Source: Pseudevernia furfuracea
Taxonomy: Eukaryota; Ascomycota; Lecanoromycetes; Lecanorales; Parmeliaceae
Direction of reading: 5' to 3'
NCBI GenBank assembly: GCA_022315425.1
Contig: JAIUPT010000041.1
Location: forward strand, 2,232,001 to 2,296,000
DNA: 64,000 nucleotides
The notes under the pieces are model-generated. The model saw only the letters and a program-made list of their open reading frames with translations. It did not search any database and was not told the origin of the DNA. The first letter of the stretch is position 1. Every line of letters begins with the position of its first letter. The translations under genes were made by a program, and so were the position numbers. Of the stretch, positions 1 through 11,200 are shown piece by piece.

Positions 1-61
1 GATATTGAGCGAAGGAGGAACTGACCAGCAGAGCGCCAAGGGACAGCAAAGTGGAAAGCAT
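1..61 (-). CDS. Secreted protein, N-terminal fragment (runs off window)
   Basis: Read on the minus strand from the ATG at 61-59, the 20 available codons give MLSTLLSLGALLVSSSFAQY, a textbook eukaryotic signal peptide: a short n-region, a Leu/Ala core and a small-residue cleavage context near SFA-Q. The rest lies outside the window, so the mature protein cannot be identified. Because only the leader is visible, the call rests on its hydrophobic pattern and on the reading frame staying open to the window edge. An unrelated reading-through frame is possible but less likely. Confidence 0.6.
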   Translation of the reverse strand, partial: MLSTLLSLGALLVSSSFAQY

Positions 62-1948
62 TTTGATGAAACCGATTATTGGTGAAGTGGTGAGGAAGGG
101 GCCTTAGTGGAGTCTTGACGTGTTATGACTGTTTGGAGTGCCTATGGCCTGTTTATATACAACTTGATGCTATTTTTAGCGATGCGATGCTGTTGCATGG
201 TCACTGCATGAGTCTAGCAGATGATCGAGGATATGCAGGGCAAATGCAGGTCCCACCAATTGGCTCATTTTCCTAATCTGCCCGGTTCGTATTCTGTTCT
301 CTCCTTTGCTTATATTTGCTTATGAGATAATTCGTTTGCCTCAATTTGTCGTATCAATTTCCATCTGCATCATGATTACTCAGATGGAAGATTATTTGTC
401 ATTGTTAGTTGTATGCGTCCTGTCCTGCGACACGCTGATTTTTGGGCGCAAAATGCGGGACAAGAACGCCAAAATTGAAAACATGAGGGCCTGGGATAGC
501 ACTTCCGTAGATCGACATCAAAGTGAAGCCTTTTGACTGTAGTGGATGGACATCTTGTCCAAGTGCTAGAAAAAAAGTAGAATGGCTATGTCAATATGGA
601 CGACACGAACGCCAGGCAAGCATTACACATATTTTGATACTTATCCAAGAAATGACCATGAAGCTGCGCTTGTCATCGCTCATCCATCATGGTCAGCAAC
701 GAGGCAAATGAATAGACAATTCGGTTATAGGCCTACTCTCTGCCGACTTTATGGCGAGAAAGCAACGATGCACCAGGCATCACGAGTCTATTGAAATTTT
801 GAAGTTCAAGGAATTTGCTGGGCATGAATCGATAAAGTAAAGGGTCCCATGCTGACTGCGCCCTGCATCTTATCGGGCGGAGGACTTCCTGAAGGCAATC
901 CGAAAGAGGTAATTGGGCTCGCTGTCGGCTTGACGCCTCCCTCGTACAACGAACCGAGAAGTTGGCATAAGGCGATAAAAGTGGGGGTAATGGTTGATAA
1001 TAGTTTGCAAAATAGACTGTGAACTGGTAGGCTTTACGGTGGCAAAGACGAGGAAGCAGCCGCACTGCCCTTCAGCTCACCCGAGTGGTGCATGAGTCTG
1101 GTGCATCGTGTTGATTTTGGATGTTATTTTTGGATCATCGCTGATGTAAACAGGCAGATAGAGACGAGGGTTTCAGGAAGTAGCCAAGAGAATGGACTTT
1201 ATGTCTGCAGGATGTTAAATTGGGCCTAATCCAATTCAATCCAATCCAGTCCAAGGGAATCTTCCTAACGAAGAGTCAGAATCTCGCTACCCGGTGAAAA
1301 ACGACCCACTGGCTTTGCAGTACAGACATCTTGGACGGATTTGCCACGCCAAAGACAAAAAATAACCACTGGTTCTTCAAGTTCCTCAACGTGCTCCAAA
1401 TCACGAGTCAGCATGCGCTTTCTTGGCAGCAAGACTCATCCCTCCTAGTCGATCAGCGTGTTCGCTTGATTCCAACTGCACAAATATGGTCCTATCAGGG
1501 ACCACTTCGATTGGCCGACAACCTGCTACTAGCGATATTCTCGCGGCGACTCATCAAATCATGCCAAAATCGAAATCATTCCGGCCGATATCAGGAGAAA
1601 ATGAGATAGGCCATTTACGTCAGGTGTGATGATTGATGATTAGAATAGCTTGAGAGTAAACCTGATCCATCAATGACGTGCCCCCTGCGTCGCATCTCGC
1701 TCTTTTTCTTCAATCACCAAATCGTGTTTCCATTGTAATTCTTCTTTGCCTTCTTTTGCTGTTGACATGTTTGAGCGATTCCATAATAGAAACTTCATTG
1801 TCCCCTTATCGTGCGCCGCAGCTTTCCTGTTTCTTCACCATTACATCAGCTATGCTTGCCATTTACCGTTACCTCAACGGTTGCCTTCAGCTAGAATGCT
1901 TCCAAAATATCAGATACAGGCCTTCTGGGCCCAACAGAGAGTGCAAAG
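62..1948. other. No supported gene
   Basis: Several short open frames occur on both strands (none above about 110 codons), but none shows a recognisable domain, a convincing splice pattern or a signal peptide. The right part (about 1,680-1,948) may contain the degraded first exon of the GT90 pseudogene that follows, because the members of that family I know carry an N-terminal membrane anchor. No in-frame anchor could be joined to it with confidence. Confidence 0.5.
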
Positions 1949-3726
1949 CACCCGATCGAGATACTTGTCGATGAAGTGAATATGAAATTCGAGGTCATGC
2001 AGAAACAATCGACTACTTTTGAGGAAGTATCGAATACAAACGAAGGTACAGCAGGGATCCACTACCGGAATTTGAGCACTGGTATGATGCCGCCGTGAAG
2101 TCTAAGGCCACTTTCATCGACGAATTTGACATGATAATGGCTACACTGGAGCTATCCTGGGGACTATCCGCGCAGGAAATGCGGGCAAGAGTTCAGGTTC
2201 TACAGGAAGCGCGTGAATGGAAAATGGTCTCACTGAGCATCAAGGACCAGAAATTCTCTGTCTCTAACACGCAGGATGTCTCCGGTGCCAACAAATATAA
2301 TGCAATCAGGGATTGGGTCCAGCCGTATCTTCAATTCCTTCCGGATATGGAGATGCTTTTTAGTTCAATTGATGAGGCTAGAGTCATGGTACCTCGGGAC
2401 GAACTTGAAAACACTATGAAGAGATACCCGGGAGGGCCGTCGAGCCGTTAGACGAATCCAAAGGCCCAGAGAGTGCCCATCTACTGGGAGAACGTTAGCT
2501 TTCGTATATGGTGGATGACTACCACACTGTCATGTCTAGTAGACTCACCTAGTCGTTCAGGCACCATACCTCCCGAAGATGATAGACTGCACTTCGTTCG
2601 CAATATCACCCTAGCAAAAGACTCCTGCGAGCATCCGTCAGCCATGCAGTTACACAGCGGATTCGGCCCCAAAGCAACGATCAGACTACTTGAGACTCTC
2701 CACCCAATATTCTCCCGCAGCAAGATGTCTACCTACCAAGATCTTCTCTTTCCCGCGTCAGACTACGTACCCAGCGTCCATTACAAAGCTTTCGACGCAT
2801 CCCAAGATATACCCTGGAAGGAAAAGTCAGACACTCTATACTGGGCTAGGTCAGCAACTGGCGCCGAAGCAAGGAAGGACAATGGGTGGCGGAAATGGCA
2901 GCGACAGCGCTTCGTCACGGAGATGAACGACAAAAATCGCACGATTTTGCTCTTGGGGCAGAAAGGAAGCCAAAGAGGCGGATAGGAAGTGTATGAAGAT
3001 GAGATAGACAGCCTCTCACATATAATAGACGTGTCCTTTACGGGTACGATACACTGCAATCAAGAAACATGTGATGTGATGAGGAAGGAGCTGCATTTCC
3101 GCAAGAACAAGCAGCCCTCCGAAGCTGTTTATGGAACTCGTTCCGTCATGGATATTGACGGCAATGCTTTCACGGAGCGCTTCTATCGCTTAATCATGTC
3201 CAAAGGTAAGCAGCCGCATTTCTTGCTCGATCTCTTCCTCGTACTCTCTTCATCCCACCGCTGCCCTCGTCACAGGAACCTTTTCATGATTCAGTCTAAC
3301 GCTATTTGCGACTATGGTAACGTTTCCTCCCCAAACCCAGGCACTGTATTCAAGATGGCAATGTTTCAAGAACGGCACGATGACCGCCTCATACCTTGGG
3401 TGCACTATGTGCCCATCAGCCTCAAAATGACCGAATTACCTGGAACGCTGCGTTTCCTGGGCGAGACGGAAAGAGGGCAAGAGATTGCAAAGAACGTGGC
3501 TGAGCAAGGATCCGATTGGGCGCTGCAGGTCCTGAGACAGGATAATCTTGGCTTTGCTGTCTTCTGAACGTTTCTGGAGTATGGGAGGCTATATGGTGTG
3601 GAGAAAAATCGGACGGGGGAGTGTCCTGGAACAGAGAGAAGGATTGAATGGTGGCGAGCCTGTCGGCTAAAGCTTTTCTCCCTGGGTTTTGGACTCCGCT
3701 CTGAAGCCGACAATCTTCCCAAATGA
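1949..3726 (+). pseudogene. GT90 (CAP10-like) glycosyltransferase pseudogene
   Basis: Conceptual translation follows fungal GT90/CAP10-domain glycosyltransferases (Golgi-type xylosyl/glucosyltransferases) nearly end to end. Landmarks are HPIE near 1,949; FIDEFDMI near 2,113; DEARVMVP near 2,374; KMSTYQDLLFP near 2,725; WQRQRFV near 2,900; DIDGNAFTERFYRLI near 3,154; then, after an intron at 3,206-3,340 (GTAAG...CCCAG), VFKMAMF and HDDRLIPWVHYVPI. The gene is broken. A frameshift lies near 2,035, where the frame changes before an RRYSRDPLPEFEHW segment. In-frame stops are TAG at 2,449, TAG at 2,983 (family alignment suggests Trp, so TGG to TAG) and TGA at 3,565 (family suggests Arg, so CGA to TGA). 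At least two stops are single C-to-T/G-to-A changes, the kind RIP makes. Downstream of the last stop the family sequence continues (FLEYGRLYG). Product identity is strong; the first exon is not resolved. Confidence 0.85.
3206..3340 (+). other. Intron of GT90 pseudogene
   Basis: The GTAAGC donor follows ...MSK and the CCCAG acceptor precedes ...TVFKM. Removing 135 nt joins the two conserved GT90 blocks in phase (split Gly codon). The length is a multiple of three, so the frame also stays open when unspliced. Confidence 0.65.
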
Positions 3727-4167
3727 TCGGCTCTCAAAGAACGAATCAGTAGCTATACTACCTCCAACACCAGGAAACTTTTCGAGTCAACGCCCGCAAG
3801 CGACTCGACATTCATGGACGTGTTTCAGGAGCAATCAATTCATCGCAGTCTCTGCCTACTACGACGTACTACGAGGTAAGCAAATCTATTAGTAGGACGC
3901 GAGAGCCGTGTCCGAGATATACAGATGCGTAATCTCGGATTCCATGAAGCCCAGCTAGAAGGCGGCCTTCTACGCCATCACGATGCATGAGTCCAAATGG
4001 CGAACATTCGGGAGCAATGTACACTATGCGAACAGGCGTTTTGAGAACGGCTAATAAAAAGATGTGAAGATGCACACTATTTTTTCAGAAATTCAATCAG
4101 ACATTAGAATGTTGGTCTAAAATCTGCAATTCCGGTCGCGGACTAAATCCAAACTTTTCATGAACGG
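3727..4167. other. Intergenic, nothing recognised
   Basis: Lies between the end of the GT90 relic and the 3' end of the convergent membrane-protein gene. Small open frames here have no domain or splice support. Confidence 0.5.
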
Positions 4168-4944
4168 TCATTTACCTCCCTTCAGCGCTAAGCCCCAGGC
4201 TTCCTTCTGCTTCGGGCCCCACTCGTCTTTCCTTTCGATATCGTTCAATTCCACCGGTCGCTGCTGTGACCAGTCAAATTCCTCGGCATATGTCTTCATG
4301 CCCACAGTCGGCTTTGTTTTGGCCGCGCGACGGAGCTTCAGCGCAAGAAAGCAGATCACGCCCAGGAGCGCCATGATCATCAGACCGAAAACTACCGACA
4401 CGACCACTGCTGGTTCCCCATGCTTCTTTGCCGTTGGAATTGGAACTGCGGATATCGCTGGCAGAAGCGTAGCCGTTGTGTGAGCAGCTGCGGTCTGTGC
4501 GGTAGAGGATGTTGCTAGTTTTGTTGTGACGATCGTTGTAGGTACGGTCGTTGCTACGGTTGCTAGGTCGTGCTGTATGATTGTGACTGTGACGGCCGCG
4601 CTCGTTACGGTACTCGTGTCAGTGACAGAGACTGTGATGGACGTGGTGACTGTAGACGGGCTCGCGCTCCCATCGGTTGCTGAGACGGCGCCTGCGGGGC
4701 TGGGTGTGGGTATATCCTTGTCGATTTTGGTAACGCTGGGTAATGGTAGGTCACTCTCGATCCCTGGGATACTGGGTGTTGGTATGTCTTTTCCCACATC
4801 TGGAACACTAGGGCTCGGCACGTCATTCCCGATTGCTGGCACGCTTGGTGCCGCTGCGTCCTTTCCGATGTCCTTGTCTTTGTCCTTCCGGGGCGATAGG
4901 ACGGATCCCGAAGAACCCAGAACAGAGCGAGGAACGAGTCTCAT
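4168..4944 (-). CDS. Ser/Thr-rich single-pass membrane protein
   Basis: 258 residues, no family recognised. Residues about 30-85 hold four imperfect 14-residue Pro-rich repeats built on a pattern like (I/V)P.I..D(I/V)PSPSVP. Residues 85-165 are a Ser/Thr/Val-rich stretch likely to be O-glycosylated. A single hydrophobic segment spans about 178-202 (AVVVSVVFGLMIMALLGVIC...) followed by a basic LKLRR stop-transfer motif and a 50-residue cytoplasmic tail (ends LALKGGK). The layout resembles fungal wall-stress or mid2-like sensors, but no cysteine-rich WSC domain is present. The ATG at 4,944 has no signal peptide. The frame upstream is open without another ATG up to a TGA near 5,040, so a short upstream exon carrying the leader is likely. 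Function not inferred. Confidence 0.6.
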   Translation of the reverse strand: MRLVPRSVLGSSGSVLSPRKDKDKDIGKDAAAPSVPAIGNDVPSPSVPDVGKDIPTPSIPGIESDLPLPSVTKIDKDIPTPSPAGAVSATDGSASPSTVTTSITVSVTDTSTVTSAAVTVTIIQHDLATVATTVPTTIVTTKLATSSTAQTAAAHTTATLLPAISAVPIPTAKKHGEPAVVVSVVFGLMIMALLGVICFLALKLRRAAKTKPTVGMKTYAEEFDWSQQRPVELNDIERKDEWGPKQKEAWGLALKGGK

Positions 4945-5594
4945 GTTTGGAAATAGTCGAATTGCAAATGTGATGACGTTGGTTGTGCTGGTAGAGATAG
5001 AAGCGAATGACGCTGGTTGTATGATTGAAGTGTTTGAGACTCAAGATGGGAATGCGTTATAGACTACACCTAGGGACCAGACCTAAAGATAAAGCGAAAA
5101 TGTGTAAGCCAGTATAATAGAATTCTCGAATTCTTTGTCATTATAGCATTGTGTTAGTTGTTCAATCCATCTTTGTTATCTTGAACACAAAGGCATAGAT
5201 CTCACTCGAAGGCTCCAATACCCTTGCATGTTGTGCAGGAGGAAGATACGTCTTGTTCTAGTTCCACAACATTCGAACACTCTTACATCTGGGCTTACGT
5301 CCCGAGTCTCCGATCTGTGTTTCCAAAACGGACCCTTTCAGTCTGCCAAATTCTTGATGCCTACTCTTCGTACAACAACCGCTATTGCTTTGATGCACAT
5401 TATAGTTGAGCGTGTTAAGGCGGTTTGTGGGGACTTGCAGGAGTGGGAAACGGTAGTGATGCAAATGAGACGCTCGCACTGCTTCGTTCGGAACTAGTTA
5501 CTCAGTTCATGCAAGACCACATGGAGGTCCTTGAAACAAACATTGCTACGAGAAAATTAGGAGGAAAGGCCGAAATACCACGCCCTATCTTGTT
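4945..5594. other. Intergenic or upstream region, nothing recognised
   Basis: Holds the presumed promoter or first exon of the minus-strand membrane protein. Other short frames on both strands lack support. Confidence 0.4.
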
Positions 5595-6071
5595 CTACCG
5601 GCCCCATTGCAACCTGGTATAGCTGTTCTGGAAATCAATCGCAGCCTGGTGCTTGTGCTGCCTGACTTGCCGCCAATGCTCCAGATATGCATCGGAGAAA
5701 ATCATCGTGCGCTCAATGGTCAAATTTGACCCATCAGTCTTCAGTTCGCCATACAGACATGTGTTCTGCTCCTCGCTAGAAAGTTCTTTCACGTTGCACC
5801 AAAGGTGGGGTGGATGACTTGGGCAGATGTTCTGAATTCGATGAATGGCTTCTAGAATTGCAGACTTAGACTCTTTTAACAAGATTGTTAAGATTAAAAA
5901 CAATTTATATGTATACAGGTAGAATGCTTTTTGAAAGTAACTGCAATAGGAGGATGGTGTTAAGAACTCGAGCTGACCTGGCATTTTTTCTCTGACATAG
6001 GTTTGTAGACTCGTCATCTGAGCTTCGGTAACAAAGACTTCGTCCGAGTCATAATTGATCTGCTGTTTCAA
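5595..6071 (-). CDS. Hypothetical protein, 158 aa
   Basis: An open frame of 158 codons from ATG at 6,071 with no recognised domain. The product has charged ends and a hydrophobic middle (YLYTYKLFLILTILL) that may be an artefact. A candidate intron of about 44 nt runs from GTATAC to a TTAAAAG acceptor with a CTTAAC branch-like site (roughly 5,881-5,925) and would remove exactly that hydrophobic stretch, although it changes the frame. The + strand is not open across the same interval. This is a weak gene call; it could be chance or a decayed gene. Confidence 0.3.
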   Translation of the reverse strand: MKQQINYDSDEVFVTEAQMTSLQTYVREKMPGQLEFLTPSSYCSYFQKAFYLYTYKLFLILTILLKESKSAILEAIHRIQNICPSHPPHLWCNVKELSSEEQNTCLYGELKTDGSNLTIERTMIFSDAYLEHWRQVRQHKHQAAIDFQNSYTRLQWGR

Positions 6072-6470
6072 TAGAAAACAAAGAGATAGAGACTAGAAAT
6101 TAAGACACACATAAAGACGAAAAAAGCACCCGGAATGCACAAGAGTATATCAAATTTTTCTATGTAGGAATCGTCTCACCGAAACGCACGTGCCAGCAGA
6201 AAAACAAAGATTCTATCATAGTCTTTTAATATCGAACAAGCTGTCATTCAACGTAAGACAGAATCGATTATGAAAGAATGTAATCAGCTGTCTTTGTACA
6301 AATATAGGTTGAAAATGAGTTTCTGAAAGGAAAGACAACAAAGGAAAGACGTCCTCGCAGATACACATAGTAGGATAGGTACCGTGACGACTCCATAGAT
6401 CATACCGAGCATGAACGAGCAGCTTTAAATCATACTCTCCCGTAATAATATCGCCCTGCTTATTTTCACC
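6072..6470. other. Upstream region of F-box gene
   Basis: No open frame of note. Presumably carries the promoter of the plus-strand F-box gene at 6,471. Confidence 0.4.
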
Positions 6471-7448
6471 ATGTCAGACCTGCACAGGATCCTCAGGGAT
6501 CCGTCCCAACCTTTAGAATCAACCCTATCCATTCTATTCAACGCCGGCGACGCAGGCGACACATTTCAACGCGAAATATTTTCATACCTTAACATGTGGG
6601 ATGCCAGGAACTTGAGATTGGCAAATAGACGTCTGGACCAAATCGTCAGGGGAGTGCCCGTGTGGCAGACTCGTGACAAAAAAGGCAAACTCACCTATAC
6701 CCGCGATCGCCCAGCGAACCCGACCAACCCCACAGTCTATAATTCAACGTTAGTTTGGCTCGGAGCAAGGTGCAATGGAGCACGTTTCCCTGGACTCATC
6801 CCGTGCCAGACAGGTCCCCAAACTAACATCGAGGTGAGATACTGCACTCGTATTCCGCCCCCATTGAACGCAAATCCTCCTCGGGGTCGTCCATGTTGCG
6901 ACGAAATCTGCACACTTTGCGTTATCAATGCGGCTAACCAATGGACTGCTTCTGAGACGCTGACAATCAGGCGGAATCGTGAAATGAAACTGTGCGGGCA
7001 ATGCCAGCTCTATGAAGCCAGGCGTCACCCATACGGCTACTCGGGGTGTAATTGTCGCTCCCTGCTGAGAGATGGTTGGATGTGCTGGTCATGCCGACAT
7101 GAAACTTTCAAGCAGATAAGTAACAACGGGAGTCGGAAAAGGAGATTGATAGAGCATCTTCATCGAGATCGTCAAGGAAGAAAGGTCTCGGATCTGAATA
7201 GACCTCGGGCATCCACACAGCTGTGTCCGGGCTGTGCGCGCTATTTCCGAAATCGCGACCCCCAGGTCTGCCACGTCACGTATTGCATGTCATGTGACGA
7301 GGTTGTGGTCAAACCGAGTCTAGGGCCTGACTACCGTCCCACGAGATTGATGCCCGTTCAGCCGGTGAGATGGTCTAAACGAATTGCTGAGAAGTATGCT
7401 ACGATGCCGCCATTGGACTTTACACCGATTATAGTCCCGAGACCTTGA
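6471..7448 (+). CDS. F-box protein with cysteine-rich zinc-binding region
   Basis: Uninterrupted 325-codon frame. Residues about 30-59 (DTFQREIFSYLNMWDARNLR...) form a degenerate F-box, the module that binds Skp1 and brings targets to SCF ubiquitin ligases. The remainder has paired cysteines typical of fungal F-box proteins with a treble-clef or zinc-ribbon-like region: CCDEICTLC, CGQCQ...CNC, CWSC and CPGC...CHVTYCMSC. These eight or more CxxC-type pairs are likely Zn ligands. Such genes are strongly expanded and polymorphic in filamentous ascomycetes. A decayed relative lies about 3.3 kb downstream (10,772). No introns are needed. Substrate unknown. Confidence 0.75.
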   Translation: MSDLHRILRDPSQPLESTLSILFNAGDAGDTFQREIFSYLNMWDARNLRLANRRLDQIVRGVPVWQTRDKKGKLTYTRDRPANPTNPTVYNSTLVWLGARCNGARFPGLIPCQTGPQTNIEVRYCTRIPPPLNANPPRGRPCCDEICTLCVINAANQWTASETLTIRRNREMKLCGQCQLYEARRHPYGYSGCNCRSLLRDGWMCWSCRHETFKQISNNGSRKRRLIEHLHRDRQGRKVSDLNRPRASTQLCPGCARYFRNRDPQVCHVTYCMSCDEVVVKPSLGPDYRPTRLMPVQPVRWSKRIAEKYATMPPLDFTPIIVPRP

Positions 7449-7942
7449 TAAGGCACCCAAATTCCTACAGCTCTGAAAACAGGGGAAATGAGAAGAACAT
7501 CAGCAGATGTATAGCTGGCGAAAATGAGTATTGGCTAAGGGTTCAGGAATGCCGACATGATGAGGTAGGAAGCAAAAGAGTCCAATTCCTGACGTGGACA
7601 CTTTCCACCAGGCTCGACAGAAATCCTCTTAATGCACTCTCAAATGCTTGACAGGTGACGTTCGCGAGCAACAAGATATACAAGCTGTACGTAAAAGCAC
7701 TCATGATAGTAATACAAGAACTTCATCTAAGCTGTGCATCTGCTCTGCCTTGCTCTTTATTCAGACTCTGATCCGCCAAAACAACAAGCAAGTTTGAGCG
7801 TAGTGTGACCTTACTTTGCTCCAGCGGAAGCGAAAGGCACATAAATCAGAGTATAACGTTCAGTGTATTAGACGAACGATTCGTCTATCAGCCTGGGGCC
7901 ATCGAATCCCGGAGAAAAGGCTTTCCGTGTAGATAACCTCCC
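7449..7942. other. Convergent intergenic region
   Basis: Sits between the 3' ends of the F-box gene (+) and the membrane-protein gene (-). No gene or structure recognised. Confidence 0.45.
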
Positions 7943-9947
7943 TCATGCACTGCTGTCTTTCGGAAATAGTGGCTGATCCTCAGCCAATTCCGCTTCTCTC
8001 TCGGTATTGCGTCGGCGACTCTCTGAATCTGACGACAAGTTGGTCCCAGTCCTCGAAGGCGGATCCACTCCACTTGATCGGGAGATCGGATCTACGGCAG
8101 GAGTGGGCTCTGACTGTCCTTTGGTTATGGGCGCGTCCGCAGCGCTGGCAGATCCTGTGTTTATGCTGTCGGAAAAACCCTGCGCCAGAGGTTGCAGTTC
8201 TAACGTAAACGTTCTTGTCCTCTTCGTGTTTCTTGAAAGTTGTGCTTGTATTTTTGCTTTTGAGGCTCGATATCTCTTCAAACTCTTCCAAAGCCATTTC
8301 GCGTTCGACTTCTTATCATCGCGCTGAACAAAGGTTCGGAGAGCATCAATGTATAAAATGCAGACAATCAGCGGGACAATAACCAACTGTATGCCAATAC
8401 CGATAAATGCGATGATAGGATAGGTCGTGTTGAGACGGTGGAAGAGGACTTCAGCGACGTCTGGCATCTCCGGTAGAGCAAGACCTGTTCTTCCCCACTG
8501 AGTATAGCAGGAGCACCGATTGAATACTCCTAGTTGAGTTGTGATGATGCCACCCATTGTGGTGATCGTAGCAAACAGGTCTTTGATACCCGTGGTCCAG
8601 AGTAGCTTTCTTTGGTTGATCTTGTTCAGCCTTTGGCTGTCCTCATTCAACCTTTGGTTGTCCTCGTTCAGTAACGGCCAGAGCTGATGGAACAATTCAT
8701 CGATTAGGGCACTCATAAGCCAAGCAATCAAGATAAGGATCTCTCCAATGTTGCGGCAGCCCCACCCGTCCGGTGGCACAAAGGCAGAAATTATCATACC
8801 TGTCGCCGTTCCCAGAACCACGATTAGATACGAGGGTACTTTATGATCGGTCAAGGTGGTACGCGATGGGTGGTACTTCTGCGGTTGCCAGGAGTAGATG
8901 CCGCCATGGAAGATTCTTCTTTGGTTGTCATGGAGACAATCATTTGGTAACTTTATGCTGTTTACTAGTGGCAAACGGTCCAAGTCGAGCTGGAAACGCC
9001 TCAATATCCTCGGGATGGCAGCCTCGGTCTGGGAAACGCCAACTATCGAGCCCAAAAAAACCGTGGGAATGATCCAAAAGTACTGAGCCGAGAAGGCAAT
9101 GCTATGGGCTTCCACGTTGATGAAGACGGTGTCACTAGAAGCGTTCGCTCCCGCCGCGGATGCCGTTCTGAAAATAGCTATCCCAACTGCTCCAATGAAG
9201 AAAACCTGAGCGACAATGATTGGAAGGAACTTTGTAGACCGATCCGCGGCAAGTGCACGGCCGGTTTGACGGATTGCTGATGCAACGCCATCCTTGTGTT
9301 GATGATTGTCATGTCTGCGGCGTAGTTAGAGCCAATATACCAACAAGCACACAGTATACCCACAGTCCTTTTTGTAGAGCCTGTTTTGCTTGTTTGTCTA
9401 CATTCCATTCCCCGTAAGCATCTGTGAGAAGTGCCAACGCTTTCCAGTCACGATCTTCGTCGTCCTCGCTTTTTTTCCCAAGAAGTTTTTCACATTGAAT
9501 CCTCCAATATTGAGCATCACGCTTACAGCTCGACACCTTGGCCAGTAGATTCTGAATGGTATCAACTGGATCACCCAGAAGATGTACGATGACAAAGCAT
9601 TCGACCCAGAAGCCAAGGGGGGGACGAGGGAACGAGGCAACCAGCTGAAGGAGCGGAAACTTCCATGTTGTTAGGCGTGTCCATATATCTGCAGCTGGGT
9701 AGTATTTCCAATCGGATCCCGCAAAAGCGGCGCAGGATGCTTGCGTCAAAGAGGCATTTCGAGGCGAGGCAACACCGCCATGGGGAATGAACAAGCGAGT
9801 ATCGTTCGCGCAAGCATTCTGAATGCTCTGTGTGTATTTCCAAAGGTTGGTGAAAGAAAACTGCTTATCGCTTTTGCAATCCCGACCCCAGGGATTTGCA
9901 CAATCGTAGGTAAGATTGGTTGGAATATCACTGCAGTCGATAGCCAT
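7943..9947 (-). CDS. Multispan membrane protein of unknown function (651 aa, one intron)
   Basis: Two exons on the minus strand, 9,947-9,364 and 9,314-7,943, joined across a 49-nt intron (GTGGGT donor at 9,363, CTAAC branch, GCAG acceptor at 9,315). The join gives ALQKGL-HDNHQHKDG and an exact multiple of three (1,956 nt including stop). The extracellular-looking N-terminus is Cys/Asn-rich (CANPWGRDC, several NxT/S). Hydrophobic segments follow in both exons: LWVYCVLVG at the intron, FLPIIVAQVFFIG, YFWIIPTVFLGSIVG, YLIVVLGTATGMII, ILILIAWLMSALI and IIAFIGIGIQLVIVPLIVCILYI. A CYTQWGR motif lies between the last two. The C-terminal 150 residues are hydrophilic and Ser/Pro-rich. I recognise the general fungal hypothetical family but no biochemical function. 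An extra upstream exon is possible. Confidence 0.7.
9315..9363 (-). other. Intron in membrane-protein gene
   Basis: 49 nt, GTGGGT...CTAAC...GCAG on the minus strand. It is required to join two long coding frames in phase. Confidence 0.65.
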
Positions 9948-10771
9948 AGCGTATTTTCGATAAAAATGCTAGCCGCAACCCTCGTTAGATATGTGCATAC
10001 AATCAAATATTGATGTCTGCGGTTTCGATTATCTGCACAGAGCAATTTCAAGGTGCACGATGGGAGGGGACTATGTCTGTACTCTTTGAATCTGCATAGA
10101 GAACAGGTCTGGGAGGCGTGGTGCAATCGGTGCCAGAATACTAAGGCAGCAACTATTGAGATGCGACAAGAACCTTGAAAGGGAAAATTACGAGACTGAT
10201 AGATATACCACATACCACCTCATGATGCCCCCAATTTCGCGTTATCCCATGGTGTGAGGGACAAAAATTTGAGAGCTTAAACCTCGATTCTCAACTAGGA
10301 TGAGGCGTCCTTAGCGTAATGCTGAATTGAGGATGGGACACAAACGACAAACACAATTCGCTAAGCGCTCTTCTTCATTCGCGGTTGGAACCTCACGGTC
10401 TAATGGCCTAATGCACAGTGACACACAATGTTGTCTTGGCGCTTGACTGCGCCGCCCATTGTCATCCTTGGCATCAGCCGGGGGCTGGCCAAGCCCAATC
10501 TTACCTTCAGCAATCCCTGCAAAATTGCAACCAACTCACCAAAATCTAACCGCTAAGATACCTAGGTATTTGCAAGCTAATTGCAGAGTGCAGACATGAG
10601 CATACAGACCTTGGACCCTTCCCAGATGCTCTCAAGCTGCAAATGGTAACTTTCCAAAGCACTGGAATGCAGAGTAAGATCCTCCACGTGTCGTACAGCC
10701 AGGCCATTGAGCTCGATATCAAGCATCGACCCGTAGAAGCCCCACACCCTCTCTTGGATGGCTACCAATCC
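9948..10771. other. Intergenic, nothing recognised
   Basis: Contains the upstream region of the minus-strand membrane-protein gene. No supported coding frame. A possible extra 5' exon of that gene could lie at about 9,960-10,210 but has no diagnostic feature. Confidence 0.4.
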
Positions 10772-11200
10772 CCCTTGGAGATCCTTCGGATGATCCTCTA
10801 GCATCTCGATCTCTCCAGTCTGCGGCAAGTTCAAGCCGTCAACTCTTACGCCAGAGTCATCGTCCTCAACTTCCGCGGCTACCTTTTCTTTACCAGGCCT
10901 GCAACGCTGCTGCCCGCGGTGCGCCGAGAGTGACCCAGCATTTGCGACCATTACTAAAGACGTAGCGATCAAGGCCTATGGGGTTGACAATAAACTCGCT
11001 ATGGCCTCAATGCTAAAGCTTCTCAGGAAATACTTTTACTAAACATTTTTGCTAGTCACGTGACGAGTCTCTGGTGTTCAAGGACAAGAAATTTCTAATT
11101 AGCAGGGCGGAAGCTAGGAAGTTTAGGATTAAAAGCGAGAGTGACGTCGACGATGAAATGGGATTAGGCAGTGTAGGAGCGATAGTCGAACGGCAGGAAT
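10772..11200 (+). pseudogene. Decayed F-box protein gene
   Basis: On the + strand, 10,772 onward reads PLEILRMIL-stop-HLDLSSLRQVQAVNSYAR, a clear fungal F-box (family pattern LPxEILxMILxxLDLxSLxxFxxVN). It has an in-frame TAG at 10,799. The frame then shifts: a second stretch in another frame (PAFATITKDVAIKAYG...) ends at TAA 11,040-11,042. A third open stretch with SLVFKDKKFLISRAEARK character follows to about 11,200. The tail of typical fungal F-box proteins has the same order of elements. It is therefore a broken paralogue-type gene close to the intact F-box gene at 6,471. The F-box itself is well supported; the downstream parts are inferred. Confidence 0.65.

Noticed and set aside
1331..1979. 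Short frames upstream of the GT90 relic as a membrane-anchor exon
   Set aside because: A hydrophobic segment exists near 1,730-1,800, but no frame or splice join connects it to the HPIE block convincingly.
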